14,001 nucleotides of DNA from Candidatus Aciduliprofundum sp. JdFR-45 (GTDB taxonomy: Archaea > Thermoplasmatota > Thermoplasmata > Thermoplasmatales > JdFR-45). The stretch spans positions 1,908 to 15,908 of the forward strand of contig MTNG01000015.1 of NCBI GenBank assembly GCA_002011395.1, written 5' to 3'. Position 1 is the first letter of the stretch. Each line of letters starts with the position of its first letter. Under the pieces are notes generated by a model. It saw only the letters and a program-made list of their open reading frames with translations, was not told the DNA's origin and made no database searches. Of this stretch, positions 5,414 through 10,654 are shown piece by piece. Both the position numbers and the translations under genes were made by a program.

Positions 5414-6613
5414 CTAACCCCCATCATGGTGCATACAGCCCATAACCGCCTCCGCCATCCTCACCGCCCTGACCGCCTCCTTCACGTCGTGGACGCGCAG
5501 TATGGACGCGCCGTTGACAACCGAGATGACCAGAGTTGCGAGCGTCCCCTCAAGCCGCTCCTCCACCGGCAGGTTCAGCACGTTGCCTATGAAGCTCTTC
5601 CGGGAGGTGCCCACCAGAACGGGGAGGCCGAGGGCGCGGAATGAGAACAGAGAGCGCAGTATCCGGAGGTTGTCCTCGGTCCTCTTACCGAATCCTATGC
5701 CGGGGTCCACCACCACATGCTCCACGCCATCCTCCCTGGCCATCCGCACCCTCTCCCTCAGGAAGGATATGATCTCCGAGACCACGTCTTCGTAGTGGGG
5801 GTTGACCTGCATGTCTCTGGGTGTGCCCTTCATGTGCATTATGACCGCGGGCACACCGAAGTCCGCCACGACCTTCCTCATCTCCGGGTTTCCGAGACCT
5901 GTGATGTCGTTTATCATGTGGGCGCCCATTTCCAGCGCCTCCCTGGCGACCTCGGGTTTGTAAGTGTCCACGGATATGGGCACGTCAATCTCATCCAGCA
6001 ACCTCTCAAGAACGGGGATAACGCGCCTCCTCTCCTCCTCAACGGGCACGGGCTCTGAAAAGGGCCTCGTGCTCTCACCCCCGACGTCCACGATGTCCGC
6101 CCCCTCCTCCACCATCCTCTTCGCCCTCTCAACGGCCGCCTCCACGTCCATGTACCTGCCCCCGTCGGAGAAGGAGTCGGGTGTGACGTTGAGTATTCCC
6201 ATGATGCGAACCTTTGAGAAATCCAGATCTCCGGTGCGGAGACGCAGCGGTTGTGGTGTCCTGATGGAGTTCTCAATCGCCTCCATAACCTCCTCCGCCA
6301 GCATCCGGCCTTTGAAGGGCTGCATCCTCATCTTCTCGCACGTCCTCTCCACGGCGGGCAGCGGGCCGAAGAGGATGCCCCTGTATTTCCCCTCGCGGAG
6401 ATGGAGAAGTTCTCCCGGGATGGCGAAATCCGCACCCGACGCAAGTGCCTCCTGCTTCAGGAGTATTGCCAGGCGGAGGGGGACGTTCTCCAGCATCACG
6501 GCCACGAAGGTGGATTTGCGGGTCATGATCTCCACACCGTCGTCGCTGACCCCGAGACGCCTCATATCCTCTGCGAGACCCCGCGAGATCACAAGCGGAT
6601 AGGCGTTGAACAT
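5414..6613 (-). CDS. folP: Dihydropteroate synthase with N-terminal extension
   Basis: A protein of 399 residues. The C-terminal part (about 135-390) is a TIM-barrel pterin-binding domain that joins hydroxymethyl-dihydropterin diphosphate to p-aminobenzoate in folate-type cofactor synthesis. Landmark motifs are GILNVTPDSFSDGG (139-152), ADIVDVGGESTRP (172-184), SVDTYKP (214-220), MINDITG (233-239), MHMKGTP (259-265), DPGIGFGK (303-310) and GTSRKSFIG (335-343). All binding residues look intact. The first ~130 residues are extra compared with bacterial FolP (about 280) and resemble the N-terminal region of archaeal DHPS-family proteins; its role is not known to me. In archaea the aromatic acceptor may not be p-aminobenzoate, so the exact pterin product is uncertain. 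The ATG at 6613 lies 27 bases after a TATA-like box and has no clear Shine-Dalgarno, so it is probably leaderless. Confidence 0.94.
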   Translation of the reverse strand: MFNAYPLVISRGLAEDMRRLGVSDDGVEIMTRKSTFVAVMLENVPLRLAILLKQEALASGADFAIPGELLHLREGKYRGILFGPLPAVERTCEKMRMQPFKGRMLAEEVMEAIENSIRTPQPLRLRTGDLDFSKVRIMGILNVTPDSFSDGGRYMDVEAAVERAKRMVEEGADIVDVGGESTRPFSEPVPVEEERRRVIPVLERLLDEIDVPISVDTYKPEVAREALEMGAHMINDITGLGNPEMRKVVADFGVPAVIMHMKGTPRDMQVNPHYEDVVSEIISFLRERVRMAREDGVEHVVVDPGIGFGKRTEDNLRILRSLFSFRALGLPVLVGTSRKSFIGNVLNLPVEERLEGTLATLVISVVNGASILRVHDVKEAVRAVRMAEAVMGCMHHDGG

Positions 6614-6635
6614 ATCGGTGTATCGCCACCGCAGA

Positions 6636-6645
6636 ATTAAACTTA
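6636..6645 (-). promoter_or_regulatory. TATA box of folP
   Basis: The minus strand reads TTAAGTTTAATT, centred near 6640 and 27 bases before the ATG at 6613. The spacing predicts a leaderless transcript. Confidence 0.6.
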
Positions 6646-6672
6646 ACGGGGGTGCTGAAGATAATTTTCATT

Positions 6673-6687
6673 ATGATATTTTATCAT
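6673..6687. repeat. Inverted repeat ATGATA-TTT-TATCAT
   Basis: Perfect six-base arms around a three-base spacer, about 28 bases upstream of the folP TATA box. It could be an operator for folP or simply part of the AT-rich segment end. AT-rich palindromes arise readily, so weight is low. Confidence 0.35.
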
Positions 6688-6708
6688 CGTGATGAGGGGT
6701 AACTCGTC

Positions 6709-6716
6709 TATCCACG
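6709..6716 (+). repeat. Left copy of 8-bp direct repeat TATCCACG
   Basis: Same orientation as the copy at 7655-7662; the pair brackets the two-gene AT-rich segment. This could be a target-site duplication or chance: among two regions of about 100 bases an 8-base match is not rare. Confidence 0.3.
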
Positions 6717-6746
6717 GGGTGTACCTGTGCCATCCTATTGAATATT

Positions 6747-7325
6747 TTATGAATATATAACTTCATACTCAACACCTATTTGTCTCATAGCTTTTTTAAA
6801 CCTTTCAAATTGTTTGTGTGTAAAAATGTGTTTATTTAGCATGCTGATATCCCTCTTGAGAACTATCTTTTCTTTGTTGTTTTTCTTCAAATGGATTTCT
6901 ATCCTTTCCTTCTTGGCATTTATAACGATTTTCTCCAAGTTCTCCTTTGATATGAATCTTTTTACCTCTCTGCCCATATTTATTTTCAGTCCATTTGTGG
7001 TTATTTCAATCCAAGTTAAACGACTATTCACAAAATCAAAATGGATCCATATAATCCACGATATCCATCCAAGAGTTCCTGCAGCACATACCAATAAACC
7101 TAAAAAACTGTCAAATGAAGGAGAGGACGTGGAAAAGAACGCCCCATATATAAAAACACATATAAAAAATCCCAGTACGATGAACCCTGAAATTAGCATC
7201 AATAGCGTCTTCATGTTCATTTGATGTCGCTCTTTTTCGATAGAATTTTTCTCATGTCTATAAAATATTTCAGAAAATAAAATTTTTTCATCACTGTGTC
7301 TTATTTTATCACCTCCATAGACCAT
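6747..7325 (-). CDS. Unrecognised two-TM membrane protein with C-terminal PH-like domain
   Basis: I do not recognise a family. Counting from the ATG at 7325 (192 residues), a charged N-terminus (DEKILFSEIF...) precedes two strong membrane segments, about 39-64 and 74-96. A lysine-rich, strand-alternating domain (about 97-192, including WIEITTNGLKINMG and IEIHLKKNNKEKIVLK) follows; it resembles the small PH-like domains of prokaryotic membrane proteins, which is inference only. The start is uncertain. The ATG at 7325 overlaps the upstream gene by 17 bases. A perfect Shine-Dalgarno at 7316-7308 instead points to an in-frame ATA at 7304. An ATG at 7220 would begin just before the first membrane segment and overlaps the stop of a 24-codon frame (7291-7217). 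Strongly AT-rich, unlike its flanks. Probably co-transcribed with the upstream membrane gene. Confidence 0.7.
   Translation of the reverse strand: MVYGGDKIRHSDEKILFSEIFYRHEKNSIEKERHQMNMKTLLMLISGFIVLGFFICVFIYGAFFSTSSPSFDSFLGLLVCAAGTLGWISWIIWIHFDFVNSRLTWIEITTNGLKINMGREVKRFISKENLEKIVINAKKERIEIHLKKNNKEKIVLKRDISMLNKHIFTHKQFERFKKAMRQIGVEYEVIYS
7308..7316 (-). promoter_or_regulatory. Perfect Shine-Dalgarno overlapping the upstream stop, facing an ATA codon
   Basis: GGAGGTGAT on the minus strand contains the TGA stop of the upstream membrane gene. Three bases later, the spacing used by gdhA, stands ATA (7304-7302) in the frame of the downstream gene. No ATG, GTG or TTG lies in that frame within normal range; the first is the ATG at 7220. 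Confidence 0.7.
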
Positions 7326-7632
7326 ATCGTCCCATTTTTTCAATTGCAAGATAAACCATTAAAAATGCACAGATGAAAATTAGGGCCTTCGAAAACAAAA
7401 ATAGATCTTTGTATATCAGTAAATTAATAAAACCACAGACCATCTGGAGCAGGATGAATGTGCTTATTAAAATGGGCCCCTCTTTTCCTATGAATCTCCT
7501 AAATTCCTCTGTTTTCAGCATCTTTTTATAGATTTCTCTGTTCTTCACGGCGGTCATATCTATGAGGATTATTAATATATACAAAGCCAGTATGAGTACA
7601 AACGTCACATTCAAAAACCCAATCTCATCCAT
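7309..7632 (-). CDS. Unrecognised small three-TM membrane protein
   Basis: A protein of 107 residues with three predicted membrane segments: about 8-26 (NVTFVLILALYILIILIDM), 53-74 (PILISTFILLQMVCGFINLLIY) and 80-98. Between the first two is a basic cytoplasmic-type loop with MTAVKNREIYKKMLKTEEFRRF. I recognise no domain. The ATG at 7632 is preferred over GTG 7644 because GGTGGTGAG ends four bases before it. Its stop lies within the Shine-Dalgarno of the next gene, so the two are likely translationally coupled and may act together at the membrane. AT-rich like its partner. A weak TATA-like GGATAAAC (around 7656) precedes it; no clear promoter is seen. Confidence 0.7.
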   Translation of the reverse strand: MDEIGFLNVTFVLILALYILIILIDMTAVKNREIYKKMLKTEEFRRFIGKEGPILISTFILLQMVCGFINLLIYKDLFLFSKALIFICAFLMVYLAIEKMGRYGLWR

Positions 7633-7723
7633 CGCGCTCACCACCGCCGTTGTTTATCCACGACCACAGCCCCGCGCTCTGTAATCCCCTCAACGCACAC
7701 ATCAAACCCACCTTTTTATCCAT
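7625..7723 (-). CDS. Possible 32-residue peptide or gene remnant
   Basis: An open frame MDKKVGLMCALRGLQSAGLW... starts at ATG 7723 and ends at a TGA (7627-7625) overlapping the first codons of the three-TM protein gene. The overlap arrangement resembles a coupled leader. The Shine-Dalgarno (CAGGAT) is poor, the composition is GC-rich unlike the island, and no homology is recalled. It may be a remnant of an interrupted gene or chance. Confidence 0.2.
   Translation of the reverse strand: MDKKVGLMCALRGLQSAGLWSWINNGGGERDG
7655..7662 (+). repeat. Right copy of 8-bp direct repeat TATCCACG
   Basis: Identical and co-oriented with 6709-6716; it lies just outside the start of the three-TM protein gene where composition returns to GC-rich. 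Confidence 0.3.
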
Positions 7724-7788
7724 ATCCTGCGTCTGATAATAAGATTTTCGTCCGGCAACCTTCATCCCCTAAAGATAACACTGTCTGG

Positions 7789-7797
7789 CCGCTGCGG
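7789..7797. repeat. Short palindrome CCGC-T-GCGG beside the import operon promoter
   Basis: Four-base arms around one base, ending seven bases before the operon's TATA element. The rest of the 7724-7803 spacer shows no riboswitch-like structure or other gene that I can see. It could be an operator for a metal or corrinoid-responsive repressor; it is short, so chance is possible. Confidence 0.25.
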
Positions 7798-7803
7798 GGC
7801 AAT

Positions 7804-7812
7804 CTTTAAATC
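7804..7812 (+). promoter_or_regulatory. TATA box of the import/chelatase operon
   Basis: CTTTAAATC centred at 7808 predicts initiation near 7834, giving a leader of about 24 bases before the ATG at 7858. It is the only promoter seen for the five-gene operon, all downstream junctions being overlaps. Confidence 0.7.
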
Positions 7813-7847
7813 ATGGAGTGCGATGCAGGTATTACATTAGCAAAAAA

Positions 7848-7854
7848 AGGTGAT
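7848..7854 (+). promoter_or_regulatory. Shine-Dalgarno of the substrate-binding protein gene
   Basis: AGGTGAT, abutting ATG 7855 and three bases before ATG 7858. The three-base spacing equals that of gdhA, favouring 7858; either excludes the far-upstream ATG at 7813. Confidence 0.8.
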
Positions 7855-7857
7855 ATG

Positions 7858-8886
7858 ATGAGAAAGGAAGTGGTTATGGCAATAGTGGCTGTTGTGCTGA
7901 TAGCGGTGGCTACTGTAGGAGCATACTTCCTGAGCACGTGGAGCCCCCCTCCACAGAGCGAGAGCAGTACCATAACGGTGGTGGACCTCGCCGGCAGGGA
8001 GGTGGAGATACCGGCGAAACTCGACAGGGTCGTGGTGCTGTGCAGTCAGATAGCGGAACTCGTGTACGTCTTCGGCGAGTGGGATACGGTGGTCGGCGTG
8101 ACCAAGTGGGCCAAGTACAACCCGGTTCTCAGCGAACTCGCCAACTTCTCAAACGTGCAGGAGGTAGGTTCTGCATCCAAGCCCGACGTGGAGGCGATAA
8201 TCGCGCTGGATCCTCAACTCATCATAACGTACGGTGGGAAGTACGGCTATTCAACGCCCGACAGCGCTCTGCAGGCCTTTGAGAACGTGAGCATACCCTA
8301 CATACTCGTGGAGATGGGAAGCCTGGAAGACCTCTACACCACCATACGCCTCATGGGGAAGGTCTTCCACCACGAGGATCTCGCGGAGGACATAGTGACA
8401 GATATGCAGAGCATAATCAATCAAGTCAGAGAGAAGGCCTCGTACATTCCCGAGGAGGAGAGAATAAAGGCACTCTGGCTGTGGAGCAAGCCCACGAAGG
8501 TGACGGGCGGTGCCGGCGTCACCTACGACCTGATGGTGAACGCGGGTGCGATAAACCCGGCGAGCAATTACACCGAGAAGTACGTTGATGTGCCCCTTGA
8601 ACTCATCGTATCGTGGAATCCCGATGTGCTCATAATATGGTCCTCGGCGTCTTACGAGCCGGAGGACCTGATAAACGACGAGCAGTGGCAGGAGATAAAC
8701 GCCATAAAGAACAGGACCGTCTACAAGGTTCCGAAGATCATAAGCGACACATGGAGCATCAGGGTGTGCCTGCTTCAGGTGTGGATGTTCCTCAAGTTCT
8801 ACCCCGACCAGGACATGGACTACAGCGCCATCGCGGATGATTTCTTCATGAAGTACTACGGAATACACTACTGGGGTGAAGTGTGA
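7858..8886 (+). CDS. ABC transporter substrate-binding protein, BtuF/FhuD type
   Basis: A protein of 342 residues that captures a metal chelate (corrinoid, haem or siderophore class) outside the membrane and delivers it to the permease encoded next. Residues 5-25 form a hydrophobic anchor or signal segment; there is no lipobox cysteine, so it is probably held by this segment. Residues 38-60 (TITVVDLAGREVEIPAKLDRVV) and KPDVEAIIALDPQLIITYGG (108-127) are signatures of the periplasmic-binding family PF01497. The second lobe starts near residue 200 and includes VTGGAGVTYDLMVNAGA and ELIVSWNPDVLIIW. Translation starts at ATG 7858 (or 7855) from the adjacent Shine-Dalgarno. The stop overlaps the permease start as GTGA. 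The ligand cannot be read from the sequence; linkage to CobN makes cobalt, a corrinoid or another metal tetrapyrrole plausible. Confidence 0.9.
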   Translation: MRKEVVMAIVAVVLIAVATVGAYFLSTWSPPPQSESSTITVVDLAGREVEIPAKLDRVVVLCSQIAELVYVFGEWDTVVGVTKWAKYNPVLSELANFSNVQEVGSASKPDVEAIIALDPQLIITYGGKYGYSTPDSALQAFENVSIPYILVEMGSLEDLYTTIRLMGKVFHHEDLAEDIVTDMQSIINQVREKASYIPEEERIKALWLWSKPTKVTGGAGVTYDLMVNAGAINPASNYTEKYVDVPLELIVSWNPDVLIIWSSASYEPEDLINDEQWQEINAIKNRTVYKVPKIISDTWSIRVCLLQVWMFLKFYPDQDMDYSAIADDFFMKYYGIHYWGEV

Positions 8887-9884
8887 GGATGAGGGTTCGC
8901 CCGCTGAGCATAGCCCTCGCCCTCCTCCCCCTTCCCGTTTTTATAGTATCCCTGTGCATCGGCTCTTACCCCATTCCGCCGGCCACGGTCATTCAGATGC
9001 TCCTCGGGATACCCGGGGACTGGCCGAGGGTGGAGTGGGCCATTGTCTTCCGCCTCAGGATGCCGCGGGTCATTATGGCCGCACTAGGGGGCATTGCTCT
9101 GTCCGTTTCAGGCGCATCGCTTCAGTCCACCTTTCGCAATCCCCTCGTTGACTCCTACATACTAGGTGTCTCCGCTGGCGCCGCCTTCGGTGCGGCCCTC
9201 GGCCTCGGCATTCTGTCCTCCATGGCGGCGGCACAGGTGCTCGCCTTCTGCATGGGGCTGCTCGCTTTCACACTTACCTACGCGGCCGCGAGGACGCGCG
9301 GCGAAACGCCTGTCGTATCCCTCGTTCTGGCCGGGATAATAATCACTGCCCTTTTCTCCGCCGCGTTGTCAACGGTGAAGTTCTTCGTTGACCCGCACAA
9401 GACGGCGGAGATCGTCTACTGGCTTATGGGCAGTTTTTCCTGCGCGGGGTGGGACGATGTGGCATGGTGTATGCTTCCCGTGGGCACCGGCTTTGTGCTT
9501 CTGTACCTCCTCCGCTGGAGGATGAATGCTCTTTCCATGGGCGACGAGGAGGCGAAGGCGCTGGGAGTGGATGTGCATCGTCTCCGTTTCCTAGTGCTTG
9601 TGGCCTCCACGCTCATGGCATCGGCCATCGTCTCCACGGTGGGTATAATCGGATGGGTGGGTCTTATCGTGCCCCACAGCGTGAGGATGGCTCTTCGAAC
9701 CCCTGATAACAGGATCGTGATTCCTCTATCCGCCTGCGTGGGTGCCGCGTACCTGATGATCGCGGACGACTTCGCAAGAGCGGCGACAGGCTACGAACTC
9801 CCCGTGGGCATACTCACCACGCTCAGCGGCGCTCCGTTCTTCCTGTACCTCCTCAGGAGAAAGGGGGTGAGGGTATGGTCCTGA
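8883..9884 (+). CDS. ABC transporter permease, FecCD/BtuC family
   Basis: A polytopic inner-membrane protein of 333 residues, the usual family length, with about ten hydrophobic segments. It forms the dimeric channel for the chelate bound by the preceding protein. Family hallmarks are RMPRVIMAALGGIALSVSG followed by LQSTFRNPLVDSYILGVSAG, GDEEAKALGVDVHRLR (the cytoplasmic coupling region) and WVGLIVPHSVRM. The GTG at 8883 is chosen as start because it overlaps the previous stop (GTGA) and has GGTGA three bases before it; ATG 8889 is the alternative, two residues shorter. The 3' end overlaps the ATPase gene by ten bases. FecCD members carry Fe-siderophores, haem or vitamin B12, and sequence alone does not separate these here. 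Confidence 0.94.
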   Translation: MRMRVRPLSIALALLPLPVFIVSLCIGSYPIPPATVIQMLLGIPGDWPRVEWAIVFRLRMPRVIMAALGGIALSVSGASLQSTFRNPLVDSYILGVSAGAAFGAALGLGILSSMAAAQVLAFCMGLLAFTLTYAAARTRGETPVVSLVLAGIIITALFSAALSTVKFFVDPHKTAEIVYWLMGSFSCAGWDDVAWCMLPVGTGFVLLYLLRWRMNALSMGDEEAKALGVDVHRLRFLVLVASTLMASAIVSTVGIIGWVGLIVPHSVRMALRTPDNRIVIPLSACVGAAYLMIADDFARAATGYELPVGILTTLSGAPFFLYLLRRKGVRVWS

Positions 9885-10654
9885 GGATACGCGGCCTGCG
9901 GTTCTCGTACGGCGGGGCCTTCACCCTTGAGGTTGATCATCTGCGCGTTCGCGAGGGAGAGATACTCGTGCTCCTAGGTCCCAACGGCTCGGGAAAGACG
10001 ACGCTTCTGAAATGTATAAACGCGCTCATCCGCCCCGAGTCGGGGAAAGTGGAGATAGCCGGCCGGGACATATTCTCCCTGCGGAGGAGGGATCTAGCAC
10101 GGCTCGTCGGCTATCTCCCCCAAGGCCATGTCCCGTCCTTCCCCTTCCGGGTTGAGGACATGGTTCTCCTCGGAAGGGTGGCTCATGTGGACCCTCTCTC
10201 CGCTCCGGACAGAAGCGATTATGAGATCGCATGGAGCGCCATGAGGGCCGTGGGCATAGAGGATTTTGCGGACAGACCCTACACGGAGCTGAGCGGCGGA
10301 GAGCGCCAGCTGGTTCTCCTCGCACGTGCCCTCGCACAGGAGCCCCGTCTCCTTCTACTGGACGAACCCACAAACCACTTGGACTTCCGCAATCAGGCGC
10401 TCGTGATGGGCATCGTCAGGAAGGTGGCGAGGGAGAAGGGAATCGGGGCCGTGATGACGCTCCACGACCCGAACATGGCGCTGAGGGTCGCGGACCGTGT
10501 GGCTCTTATGTCCCGGGGCCGGTTGATGCGCGAGGGACGGCCGCAGGATGTGATAACTCCTCAAACAGTCAGCGAGGTCTACGGCGTGGAGGTTGAGCGG
10601 GTGGGCGATGGAAACGGCATGTACATATTCCCCGCGCTGGGGGTATCCACATGA
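9875..10654 (+). CDS. ABC transporter ATP-binding protein, FepC/BtuD type
   Basis: The cytoplasmic ATPase subunit of 259 residues powers the FecCD-type importer. All nucleotide-site motifs are intact: Walker A GPNGSGKT (35-42), Q-loop LPQ with Gln83, signature LSGGE (139-143), Walker B LLLLDE (159-164) with Asp163/Glu164, D-loop NHLD and switch His197 (TLHDPN). The C-terminal tail (DVITPQTVSEVYGVEVERV) is typical of the iron-chelate/B12 subgroup. The ATG at 9875 has GGGGGTGAG close upstream and lies inside the end of the permease gene. The stop TGA overlaps the ATG of the CobN N-half gene. Length and motif spacing are normal. Confidence 0.95.
   Translation: MVLRIRGLRFSYGGAFTLEVDHLRVREGEILVLLGPNGSGKTTLLKCINALIRPESGKVEIAGRDIFSLRRRDLARLVGYLPQGHVPSFPFRVEDMVLLGRVAHVDPLSAPDRSDYEIAWSAMRAVGIEDFADRPYTELSGGERQLVLLARALAQEPRLLLLDEPTNHLDFRNQALVMGIVRKVAREKGIGAVMTLHDPNMALRVADRVALMSRGRLMREGRPQDVITPQTVSEVYGVEVERVGDGNGMYIFPALGVST

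Larger units (their letters stand above)
6660..7650. other. AT-rich island, probable horizontally acquired segment
   Basis: Base composition drops abruptly here. A hand count of line 6781-6840 gives 16 G+C in 60, against 37 in 60 for 10321-10380. The two genes inside use AAA, ATA, TTT and AAT codons heavily, while all neighbouring genes favour G/C-ending codons. The island lies between folP and the import operon, each with its own promoter facing away. An 8-bp direct repeat brackets it. No transposase, integrase or tRNA target is visible within it. Confidence 0.7.

Noticed and set aside
6814..7224. Plus-strand hydrophobic frame of 136 codons inside the AT-rich island
   Set aside because: No Shine-Dalgarno or TATA at proper spacing; hydrophobicity follows from the reverse complement of Lys/Asn-rich codons of the minus-strand gene.
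7813..7857. ATG 7813 as start of the substrate-binding protein
   Set aside because: It directly follows the TATA box, and a strong Shine-Dalgarno precedes ATG 7855/7858, which also gives a normal signal-anchor N-terminus.
7633..7857. Cobalamin riboswitch upstream of the import operon
   Set aside because: No B12-box-like sequence or extended stem pattern was seen; the predicted leader is only about 24 bases, too short for such an element.
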